A stretch of DNA of 5,450 nt from Candidatus Woesearchaeota archaeon (GTDB taxonomy: Archaea; Nanobdellota; Nanobdellia; SCGC-AAA011-G17; GW2011-AR17), in contig JACQSW010000127.1 of the NCBI GenBank assembly GCA_016211095.1, positions 1 through 5,450 on the forward strand, written 5' to 3'. Of the stretch, positions 1 through 5,450 are shown piece after piece. Numbering within the stretch: position 1 is the first letter of the stretch; each line of letters begins with the position of its first letter. Under the pieces are notes generated by a model. That model was not told where the DNA came from, searched no databases, and saw only the letters and a program-made list of their open reading frames with translations. The position numbers and the translations under genes are program-made.

Positions 1-136
1 TTCACATTAAGGTTAACAGAGGCCCCGTCCAATAAATAATTTTGTCAGGAATTAGCGAAAACATTTCAGAAACTTCGGAAAAATGCTAATTCCTCCGGCA
101 ACCTAACAAAAGTCTTGGAGGCGAACTTCTTGGCAC
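1..136. other. Upstream stretch, no gene recognised
   Basis: No ORF of useful length crosses this stretch. On the + strand, frames 1 and 3 are open from the window edge and stop at 37-39 and 33-35, so the last 10-12 codons of an upstream gene could lie here; that is too short to identify. The rest is AT-rich (31-43) followed by an inverted repeat (47-94). I found no tRNA, C/D-box or convincing H/ACA pattern. It may be an ordinary intergenic spacer, a 3' UTR or a small structured RNA; the sequence alone does not decide. Confidence 0.5.
47..94. repeat. Inverted repeat, 10-bp arms, 28-nt loop
   Basis: The arm AGGAATTAGC at 47-56 is matched perfectly by GCTAATTCCT at 85-94, separated by 28 bases (57-84). 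A G-U pair at 57/84 could extend the stem in RNA. The loop contains further short complementary pieces (GAAA 57-60 with TTTC 64-67) and a C-TTCG-G sequence at 73-78, but these make only very short helices. There is no U-run directly after the stem, so it is not a standard terminator. It lies about 80 bases upstream of the rnp3 start and outside the predicted leaderless transcript. It could be a protein-binding palindrome, part of an upstream transcript's 3' end, or chance. Confidence 0.45.
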
Positions 137-150
137 AAAAGGTTAAATAC
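137..150 (+). promoter_or_regulatory. BRE/TATA-like promoter of rnp3, leaderless
   Basis: A purine-rich BRE-like element (AAAAGG, 137-142) is followed at once by the TATA-like TTAAATAC (143-150). The centre of the TATA box is about 27 bases before the rnp3 ATG at 174, the usual distance from TATA centre to transcription start in archaea. Transcription would therefore begin at or within a few bases of the ATG. No Shine-Dalgarno-like sequence precedes the ATG (the bases just before it are AAGATAAGCTT), which agrees with leaderless translation. Confidence 0.6.
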
Positions 151-173
151 CTCCCTCAAGATAAGATAAGCTT

Positions 174-755
174 ATGTTCACAGATTTAATCCTGTTTGAT
201 GGGGAAAAGCTTGGATTCGCAAAAAACTCAGTCAAGGTAGAATTAATAAGGGCGGCAACAATCGCTGAGTTACAAAAAAAGCTTAACTCAGCAAAAGGGT
301 TGAAAGTTGTTTCTGCTGGCGAAGAAAATCTGATTCGCGCGGCTTTGGAAAACAAAAAAACAGACATCCTGATTGTTGAAGACTTAAGTGAAGAAAAAGA
401 TTTTATGAAGCACAGGCAGTCAGGCCTTAACAAAATATTTACTGATTTAGCAAGGAAAAATGATGTAAGGATCGCCTTTTCTTTCTCACAAATCCTTAAC
501 TCTAAAAATAGGCAAAAATTTATGGGCCGTCTAATGCAGAACATAAAGCTGTGCAGAAAATCAAAGGCAAAAATGCTTACTGCAACTTTTTCAAAGAACA
601 AATGGGAATCAAGAGCCAAAGAAGACTTAGCAAGCTTGATGAAGTGTTTAGGCATGACGCCGGGGGAAGTGAATAACTCCTTGGAAGAATTAGAAAAGCT
701 CTTAAAATACAAAAAAGAGAACTGGGTTGGCGAAGGAATAAAAGTTGTGGGGTAA
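174..755 (+). CDS. rnp3: RNase P protein subunit p30 (Rnp3/Rpp30)
   Basis: This 193-aa protein is recognised as the archaeal RNase P protein component 3, related to eukaryotic Rpp30. Known for the family: it has a TIM-barrel (PHP-like) fold, pairs with Pop5 (Rnp2), and this pair supports the catalytic domain of the RNase P RNA, which removes 5' leaders from pre-tRNA. Seen here: the strongest signature is residues 80-103, containing H80, SGLN (83-86) and the FSFS run (102-105), followed by GRLMQNIKLCRKSKAKM (118-134) and S/T-rich strand residues near 136-140. The helical segment at 143-160 and the short C-terminal strand (GIKVV) also fit. The length is at or slightly below the usual size of about 200-240 aa. 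ATG 174 is chosen because the N-terminal strand (FTDLILFD) begins right there and a TATA box lies about 27 bases upstream. No other RNase P subunit is visible nearby. Confidence 0.93.
   Translation: MFTDLILFDGEKLGFAKNSVKVELIRAATIAELQKKLNSAKGLKVVSAGEENLIRAALENKKTDILIVEDLSEEKDFMKHRQSGLNKIFTDLARKNDVRIAFSFSQILNSKNRQKFMGRLMQNIKLCRKSKAKMLTATFSKNKWESRAKEDLASLMKCLGMTPGEVNNSLEELEKLLKYKKENWVGEGIKVVG
733..744 (+). promoter_or_regulatory. Possible internal promoter for the protease gene
   Basis: Inside the last codons of rnp3, GAAGG-type purines (732-736) are followed by the TATA-like AATAAAAG (737-744). Its centre is about 26 bases before the protease ATG at 767. This is the same arrangement as at rnp3: AAGG ends 32 bases before the ATG there and 31 bases before it here. 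If used, the protease mRNA would be leaderless and independent of rnp3. A purine-rich GTGGGG at 747-752 could act as a poor, overly distant ribosome site on a readthrough transcript. AT-rich DNA makes chance TATA matches common, so this is a moderate call. Confidence 0.45.
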
Positions 756-766
756 TTAACACAAAA

Positions 767-3700
767 ATGAGGTGGTGGGCTTTCTTAACAATTATTATAC
801 TCATCCTAGTTGGCCTTGTAGAAAGCATTGGAAGCGAAAAAAATCTTGAAAAAGCTGACCAAAAAATTTTAGAAAAAATAACAGAAGAAAATAAAGCCCC
901 CGTAATAGTCATCCTAAAAGAAAAACAAAAAGATTCACGAATAAAAGAATTTTTATTCAGTAATGCGCAAGACAAAAGGGAGTTTAAAACGATTAATGGC
1001 TACTCCGCTAAGATAAATAAGAAATATTTCGAGCAATTGCTAATCGACCCTAATGTTGAAAGAATAGAATATGACAAAACAGAAAAACTATTCCTCCAAG
1101 ACACTGTGCCGCTCATTAATGCCACCTATACGCACAACTTGACCATCAACAGCCTACCAGTAACTGGCAAAAGCCAAACCATCTGCATCATCGATACAGG
1201 AATAAACAGCTCCCACAAGGATTTAATTGGAAAAGTTATTGCTGAGCACTGTTACTGCGCAAACTCCAATCATGGAAGCGGCGGTTGCTGCCCTAACAGC
1301 CAAACTGAAGATACTAACGCAGAAGATGACCATGGCCACGGAACACACGTAGCTGGAATTGCAGTGGCTAACAATTCAATAAGGGGCGTTGCGCCAGAAG
1401 CAAACCTGATATCCCTTAAAGTTCTAGACAGCACAGGCCAAGGCTTAAGATCGGACGTTATTAGCGGAATAGAATGGTGCACAACAAATTCAGTTGCATA
1501 TAACGTCACAGTTATTTCGCTAAGCTTAGGGAGCTCTGATCTTTATATGTCTTATTGTGACAGCGACATCCCTAGTTATGCGACAGCGATTAATGCGGCA
1601 GTAGCAAAAAACATAACCGTAACGGTAGCGGCTGGCAATGATAATAACAGGACAGCGATTGCCGCCCCCGCATGCATACAAAATTCTACTTCTGTAAGTG
1701 CAACAACAAAAACAGACACAATTGCTTCTTACAGCAACAGGAATAACTTAACGGATTTGTTTGCACCTGGCGGAGAAAGCTCGGACATAAACTCAACAGA
1801 TTACAGGGGGGGCTACGCTTCCCAATCAGGGACAAGCATGGCGGCTCCACACGTTGCCGGAGCAGTCGCGCTTCTGCAGCAATACAAAAAAGAAGAAAGG
1901 GGATTCATACTAACCCCTGCTGAAATATTACAGGTGCTTAACAATTCGGGGAAGGACATAAACGATGCGGCTACAGGCCTGATTTTCCAACGTATCGATG
2001 TTTACGCAGCGCTTTTACAGGCTGATAACAAAAATCCTGCTTTAATTGTTGCATCTCCAGCCAACACGACCTACTTAACAAATACGAGTTTGTCTCTTAA
2101 TTTTTCAAGCAGCGACACAACACTCAACGTAACATTCTACAATCTAGATAATGGGGAAAACGCAACACTGAATACAAACATAACTTTTAACGTTACCGAG
2201 GGCAGCCACACGATAAATGTGTTCTCCAAGGATTATAACGGCAACGTCAACTCCACGGCCATAGTTTTTGCTGTTGAACTAAAACCCGCAGTCACGCTTA
2301 TTTCACCAACAAACAACTCTAACCTAAGCACATCTACCGTTACTTTTAACTGTTCAGCAACCTCTTCTGTTGTTGACTTAGAAAACATAACCTTATTCCA
2401 CAACATTAACGGAAATTTTTTGGCGAACCAAACAAATATCAGCCTTGGAAACTCAAACAATTCAGTATTCACAGTTAACAATGTCGCTGACGGCAGTTAT
2501 ATTTGGAATTGTAACGCAAAAAACGTAAACAACAATAACGCGTCAGCTTCACAAAATTGGAGTTTTAGGGTGGACACAACGCCCCCAACGATAAATTCCA
2601 TAGTTTTGTCGGATAGTTACACAAAAAACAACACTAACGCCACGGTAACTGTTAATGCGAGTGACGCTGGCGTTGGGGTGTCAAACGTAACTGCGGAAGG
2701 AACGCTGCTAACTTTTTCAAACGGGCTATATAGCGGTGTGGTTAGCTTATCAAAATCCCCGCTAAACGTTACAGCATCAGACTTCCTGAACAACATAGCT
2801 AACAATGTTTCTGTAAGCTTTGTTGTCGATGATGTTGCGCCAACAATAATAGGTGTTTATCCTGCTAACAGCTCTTCTAACATCGCCGTTAACACCAACA
2901 TTATCATAAATTTTAGTGAAAGCACAATGAATCTGTCTTCTATAAACCAAACATCCATCATAATCAAAAGCAGTTTAGGTAAAATATTTGTTGCTAACAT
3001 AACTTTTAATTCTTCAAGCAATTTCACAACGCTTAATCCTTATTTGAATCTGCAATTTAACGAAAGCTACGTTGTTAACGTAACAACACAGGTTTACGAT
3101 CAAGCTGACAATTACTTAACAGCCAACTACATTTTCAATTTCACAACCAGCATAGAAGACACAGACAATGACGGGAACCCGGATTATAACGACACAGACG
3201 ATGATAACGATGGGTTGAATGATCCTTCAGACTTTTTAGTTGGAAATTTGAGCAGCGTTAACACCAACTTGGCAGTTTTAAACATAACAGTCAATGCATC
3301 TTCCAACTTAAGCGGAACTTTTAACGCAACCCTCGACTTAGCTGTATTAAACGGAACGACGCTTATTGCCGAATTCAACTTCACCTTCTCTTTATCATTA
3401 GTCCTTGATTTGAATAACTTAACAATATTAACTGAATCTGCAGGCGCCAATGCAGGCTCAACAATCATTCACGGGCTAACTGATATCAAAAAGAATATTT
3501 TCGTAAAAAACATTAACTCTTATCAGGGGGTTTGCGTTAAAGATTCTGAGATATCATCTGTGTCTGAATTTACAGCTAATTGTTCAGGCAGCGACGAAGA
3601 TTGGCTCAGATGCCCAGGAACAAAAAACAGCTTAGTATGCGAGCAAAATAGCAGTTACTGGAAGATTCTTGGCTTGTCCAATTCAGGGGTTAAACAACAA

Positions 3701-4702
3701 AACGACACTAGACCGCCAAAAATCAACACCTTAACAACCTCCAATTCTGGAACAACAACAGTAACAGTAACTTTAACCGTGACAACAGACGAAAATGCAA
3801 CCTGCGCTTACTCGACAAGTGATGCAGACTTTGACGCTATGGCCCCTTTAACTTCTACGGACAAAAGAACCCACACAGTCGATACTTCTTATTCATCTGA
3901 TACAAGCGGAAGTTACTTTGTTAAGTGCAACGACAGCGAAACTGTCGTTATGAGCTTTTCTAACTCAACAACTTTTAGCGCAGACGTAACTTCAGGAAGC
4001 AGTAGTAGCGGAGGAGGTGGCGGAGGCGGAGGGGGAGGCGGGGGTGGTTCTGCTGGGAAGACACAGTACTTTTCTCAAGTCGCCCCAAAATCATTTGTAA
4101 CTATGGGCATAACTGATCCTATCTACAAATTTGTAGAATTAGGCTTCGCAGTCAGGGAAGAGGCTGTGAGGGTAAAAATTAATGTAAACCAGTTAACAGC
4201 CAAGCCTTCAAATGTAGAAGAGCCGCCAGGCAGCGCTTACTCTTATCTTAGCATTGTTACTGAAAATTTAGGAGATAACAACATAGAGTCCGGGGTGATA
4301 AAGTTTGTTGTGGAAAAGCAATGGTTAAAAAGCAATGGCTACGAACAAAACGAAGTTCGCCTTTATCGGCACGTGAATAATGATTGGAATCAATTGGAAA
4401 CAAAAAGTATTGGTATTGCGGGAAAAGATTATGTTTATGGGGCTACAACGCCCGGATTTTCAATTTTTGCTATAACCGCTGAAAAAACCCAGAAACCAAT
4501 TGAAAAACCAAAAGAAGCTAGCGAAAAAGTTTCAGCAAATATTTCCCAACAGCCCACAAACTTGTCCCAGCAATTTGAAGCCAAGCAGGAAGTCAAAAAA
4601 CTTAATAGAACACTCATTTTTATCTTAATACTTTTTCCAATAATCCTTGCAGCAATAATCTTCTGGCACGAGATCAAACGGCGCAAGCTATTAAAAAAAT
4701 AG
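767..4702 (+). CDS. Secreted, membrane-anchored S8 subtilisin-like protease with Ig-like stalk and PGF-pre-PGF domain
   Basis: This 1311-aa protein is an S8-family serine endopeptidase exported and held at the cell surface. Domains in order: signal peptide (1 to about 22; WW, then hydrophobic 5-18); I9-like propeptide (about 44-110, with INGYSAKI at 76-83); catalytic domain (about 113-418) with Asp143 (IIDTG), His191 (HGTHVAG), oxyanion Asn291 (AAGND) and Ser357 (SGTSMAAPH), so it should be active; Ig-like domains (about 422-505, 507-605, 606-690); SbsA-like Ig domain (about 691-795); DxDxDG calcium hinge (797-820); cysteine domain (821-980); Ig-like domain (about 985-1075); Gly13 (1082-1094); PGF-pre-PGF (about 1097-1238); linker; TM helix (1281-1299); basic cytosolic tail. 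The start is supported by the signal peptide directly after the ATG and a TATA box 26 bases upstream. About 60 N-x-S/T sequons suggest heavy N-glycosylation. Substrate unknown; surface protein processing or protein scavenging are inferences. Domain borders are by eye. Confidence 0.95.
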   Translation: MRWWAFLTIIILILVGLVESIGSEKNLEKADQKILEKITEENKAPVIVILKEKQKDSRIKEFLFSNAQDKREFKTINGYSAKINKKYFEQLLIDPNVERIEYDKTEKLFLQDTVPLINATYTHNLTINSLPVTGKSQTICIIDTGINSSHKDLIGKVIAEHCYCANSNHGSGGCCPNSQTEDTNAEDDHGHGTHVAGIAVANNSIRGVAPEANLISLKVLDSTGQGLRSDVISGIEWCTTNSVAYNVTVISLSLGSSDLYMSYCDSDIPSYATAINAAVAKNITVTVAAGNDNNRTAIAAPACIQNSTSVSATTKTDTIASYSNRNNLTDLFAPGGESSDINSTDYRGGYASQSGTSMAAPHVAGAVALLQQYKKEERGFILTPAEILQVLNNSGKDINDAATGLIFQRIDVYAALLQADNKNPALIVASPANTTYLTNTSLSLNFSSSDTTLNVTFYNLDNGENATLNTNITFNVTEGSHTINVFSKDYNGNVNSTAIVFAVELKPAVTLISPTNNSNLSTSTVTFNCSATSSVVDLENITLFHNINGNFLANQTNISLGNSNNSVFTVNNVADGSYIWNCNAKNVNNNNASASQNWSFRVDTTPPTINSIVLSDSYTKNNTNATVTVNASDAGVGVSNVTAEGTLLTFSNGLYSGVVSLSKSPLNVTASDFLNNIANNVSVSFVVDDVAPTIIGVYPANSSSNIAVNTNIIINFSESTMNLSSINQTSIIIKSSLGKIFVANITFNSSSNFTTLNPYLNLQFNESYVVNVTTQVYDQADNYLTANYIFNFTTSIEDTDNDGNPDYNDTDDDNDGLNDPSDFLVGNLSSVNTNLAVLNITVNASSNLSGTFNATLDLAVLNGTTLIAEFNFTFSLSLVLDLNNLTILTESAGANAGSTIIHGLTDIKKNIFVKNINSYQGVCVKDSEISSVSEFTANCSGSDEDWLRCPGTKNSLVCEQNSSYWKILGLSNSGVKQQNDTRPPKINTLTTSNSGTTTVTVTLTVTTDENATCAYSTSDADFDAMAPLTSTDKRTHTVDTSYSSDTSGSYFVKCNDSETVVMSFSNSTTFSADVTSGSSSSGGGGGGGGGGGGGSAGKTQYFSQVAPKSFVTMGITDPIYKFVELGFAVREEAVRVKINVNQLTAKPSNVEEPPGSAYSYLSIVTENLGDNNIESGVIKFVVEKQWLKSNGYEQNEVRLYRHVNNDWNQLETKSIGIAGKDYVYGATTPGFSIFAITAEKTQKPIEKPKEASEKVSANISQQPTNLSQQFEAKQEVKKLNRTLIFILILFPIILAAIIFWHEIKRRKLLKK
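1103..2020 (+). other. Subtilisin (S8) catalytic domain of the protease
   Basis: Residues about 113-418 carry the whole catalytic machinery in the normal order Asp, His, Asn, Ser. The codons are Asp143 at 1193-1195, His191 at 1337-1339, Asn291 at 1637-1639 and Ser357 at 1835-1837. The flanking sequence is canonical and no key residue is missing. The unusual part is a cysteine-rich insertion between Asp and His (C162, C164, C174, C175). Further cysteines at 140, 238, 264 and 303 could form disulfides outside the cell. Confidence 0.93.
3155..3226 (+). other. Calcium-binding DxDxDG repeats (thrombospondin type 3-like) in the protease
   Basis: Residues 797-820 hold two aspartate loops, D798-x-D800-x-D802-G and D811-x-D813-x-D815-G, spaced 13 residues apart. 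This is the pattern of thrombospondin type 3 / dockerin-like calcium loops. Placed between the SbsA-like Ig domain and the cysteine-containing domain, it is best read as a Ca-stiffened hinge in the extracellular stalk. Calcium binding is inferred from the motif. Confidence 0.8.
3227..3706 (+). other. Uncharacterised cysteine-bearing domain in the protease stalk
   Basis: Residues 821-980 do not look like the Ig domains on either side. The first half is Asn/Leu/Thr-rich with alternating hydrophobic residues (beta strands). The second half has C923, C939, C949 and C958 in a pattern C-x15-C-x9-C-x8-C, with the segments KDSEISSVSEF and ILGLSNSGVK around them. From memory, similar segments occur before Ig-like domains in other DPANN surface proteins, but I cannot name a family. 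Two extracellular disulfides are plausible. Confidence 0.5.
4010..4048 (+). repeat. Gly13-encoding GGN tract
   Basis: Thirteen consecutive glycine codons (residues 1082-1094) follow four serines and precede the PGF-pre-PGF domain. All four GGN codons are used (GGA, GGT, GGC, GGG), so this is not one simple trinucleotide expansion and seems kept for the protein: a flexible linker between the stalk and the membrane-near domain. At DNA level the + strand is a run of G-tracts that could form a G-quadruplex, and the tract may vary in length between strains. Confidence 0.9.
4055..4480 (+). other. PGF-pre-PGF domain of the protease
   Basis: Residues about 1097-1238 match the PGF-pre-PGF domain (TIGR04213 family) seen in archaeal surface proteins. 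Its hallmarks are a beta-rich segment ending in a VRLYRHVNNDWNQLET-type stretch (1197-1212), then the TTPGFSIFAI signature (1227-1236). The family name comes from its usual place just before a PGF-CTERM sorting signal. Here no PGF-CTERM follows; a charged linker and an ordinary transmembrane helix (1281-1299) with tail HEIKRRKLLKK do. The domain contains no N-glycosylation sequon, unlike the stalk before it. Confidence 0.88.
4693..4699 (-). terminator. U7 termination tract for the channel gene
   Basis: Seven A's on the + strand read as seven U's in the minus-strand transcript, starting 6 bases after the channel stop codon (TGA at 4707-4705). Archaeal RNA polymerase terminates at such U-runs without needing a hairpin. 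The tract lies inside the last Leu-Lys-Lys codons of the convergent protease gene. Confidence 0.5.
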
Positions 4703-4704
4703 GC

Positions 4705-5450
4705 TCATTTTATTTCTTCAGTGATTGCTGAACTTAATTCTTTTATTAATTCTAGTTTGTCAACAATTTCTTTTCCATGCTTTTTGCGTATGTGGTATTC
4801 ATAAATTTTTTTTGAAGAGCTCGAAATGCTGTCAAGGTTCTCTATTATTGATTTGGTTTTCCATTCAACCTTCCCTTTATTAATGGCTATAACAGCTTTT
4901 TTCAATTTTTCCAATGTCAGCCTTAGGCTATTAATAACTAGCTCTAAATTAAAATCGTCGATAACCTTTGTAAAATCGCTTTTCTTTGCCTGGCAAACAA
5001 CTTTTATTACATCAATTAGGTTTTCGCTGAGCGTTGCGCACACCAAATCGAAGTCCGAAACGTTTTTCTTAGAAACCTTCTCATTCCTTATCCTATTTAG
5101 TATTGAAATAATGTCAGATCTCGAGATGTATAACCCCGACCTAAGCCTCCTGATTGTTTCTTCAAAAGACAAGTCGTATAGCTCTTCCAGGATTCTTTCT
5201 TGCTTCACAGAAATAAGCTTCGAGATTAATACGCCAAAAACAAGCAAGCCAAGGGTTATTTCTATCACAGTGACTAATTTTGAAAGGCCAAGGGGGGTTA
5301 TGTCACCAAAACCAGTCGCGGTTGACGTTACAATGCTATAATACACTAAGTTAAGGAAGCCGTTAAAATCCTTACCAACAAGTTGGCCGCCTGTTTTTAA
5401 AGAGCCGTGCCCATCCCAAGATAGGAGAACAAAATAAACCAAAGCAAAAA
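4705..5450 (-). CDS. Potassium-channel-like protein, N-terminus beyond the window
   Basis: Two-TM-type ion channel pore protein, 5' partial. The frame is open to the edge (Phe-Ala before the TTG codon at 5442-5440), so that TTG is probably internal and the first transmembrane helix lies mostly outside. Counting residues from the TTG: end of TM1 (about 1-9), extracellular turret (10-27), pore helix (28-42), selectivity filter TATGFGD (41-47, codons 5322-5302), and TM2 (about 55-77). Known for the family: T-V-G-Y-G-D lines the K+ path; here Val is replaced by Thr and Tyr by Phe, changes compatible with a K+ or less selective cation channel. A helical, charged cytosolic tail of about 165 residues (80-245) follows. 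It has no Rossmann GxGxxG motif, so it is not an RCK domain; its start (ELYDLSFEETIRRLRSGLY) resembles tails of other archaeal channels as I recall them. It ends 2 bases from the convergent protease stop. Confidence 0.85.
   Translation of the reverse strand, partial: FALVYFVLLSWDGHGSLKTGGQLVGKDFNGFLNLVYYSIVTSTATGFGDITPLGLSKLVTVIEITLGLLVFGVLISKLISVKQERILEELYDLSFEETIRRLRSGLYISRSDIISILNRIRNEKVSKKNVSDFDLVCATLSENLIDVIKVVCQAKKSDFTKVIDDFNLELVINSLRLTLEKLKKAVIAINKGKVEWKTKSIIENLDSISSSSKKIYEYHIRKKHGKEIVDKLELIKELSSAITEEIK
4708..4718 (+). terminator. U-rich termination tract for the protease gene
   Basis: TTTTATTTCTT begins 6 bases after the protease stop codon (4700-4702), with a further T-rich piece at 4738-4747. 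This fits archaeal U-tract termination. It lies inside the 3' end of the convergent channel gene, so each gene appears to carry the other's terminator. The T-runs are short and interrupted, so the call is weaker than that for the opposite strand. Confidence 0.4.

Noticed and set aside
1..39. End of an upstream + strand gene (frame 1 stop at 37-39, or frame 3 stop at 33-35)
   Set aside because: Only 10-12 codons are visible and neither peptide is recognisable, so no gene can be supported.
73..78. C-UUCG-G tetraloop hairpin
   Set aside because: Flanking bases (A72/A79 and outward) do not pair, so there is no stem beyond the closing C-G pair.
7..108. H/ACA guide RNA (AGGTT 10-14 with AACCT 100-104, ACA at 106-108)
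   Set aside because: The left-hand internal loop would be about 32 nt, far too large for a pseudouridylation pocket, and no K-turn is seen.
143..712. Minus-strand 189-aa ORF opposite rnp3
   Set aside because: Antisense shadow of rnp3: Phe/Ser-rich with no motif, while the + strand protein is clearly RNase P p30.
2058..3150. Direct DNA repeats in the stalk (e.g. AACATAACTTTTAA at two places)
   Set aside because: These short matches come from recurrent Asn-Ile-Thr-Phe-Asn sequons and biased codon use; no regular period or longer duplicated unit was seen.
4826..5341. Plus-strand 171-aa ORF opposite the channel gene
   Set aside because: Antisense shadow: Ser/Phe/Leu-rich, no domain, and the minus strand encodes a recognisable pore and filter.
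5440..5442. TTG as the true start of the channel gene
   Set aside because: Starting here would remove nearly all of TM1, and the frame stays open to the window edge, so the real start is most likely outside.

Overview
The window looks like a piece of an archaeal chromosome, most likely from a DPANN-type archaeon (Woesearchaeota/Pacearchaeota-like). The evidence is an archaeal RNase P protein (p30), archaeal TATA/BRE-like promoters placed for leaderless transcription, and a surface protease with a PGF-pre-PGF domain, a family seen in archaeal envelope proteins. The lineage call is inference from protein style. No rRNA or other phylogenetic marker is present.

Layout: positions 1-136 are non-coding or hold the unrecognisable end of an upstream gene, and contain a 10-bp perfect inverted repeat. 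A TATA-like promoter near 137-150 leads directly into rnp3 (174-755, +), encoding RNase P subunit p30. Eleven bases later starts a very large secreted subtilisin-like protease (767-4702, +, 1311 aa). It has a signal peptide, an inhibitor-I9-like propeptide, an intact Asp/His/Ser catalytic domain, an Asn/Ser/Thr-rich stalk of Ig-like domains with about 60 N-glycosylation sequons, a calcium-binding DxDxDG hinge, a cysteine-bearing domain, a 13-glycine tract, a PGF-pre-PGF domain and a C-terminal membrane anchor. Two bases beyond its stop ends a convergent gene (4705-5450, -). That gene encodes the pore, second transmembrane helix and long helical cytosolic tail of a potassium-channel-like protein, and its start lies beyond the right edge.

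No shared pathway is visible. rnp3 is housekeeping tRNA processing, while the protease and the channel act at the cell surface and membrane. The protease may be read through from rnp3, but a second TATA-like element inside the last codons of rnp3 suggests it also has its own promoter. I saw no mobile element, CRISPR array, tRNA or rRNA. The window does not clearly contain a new multi-gene system; the most interesting content is the architecture of the protease and the uncharacterised tail of the channel.
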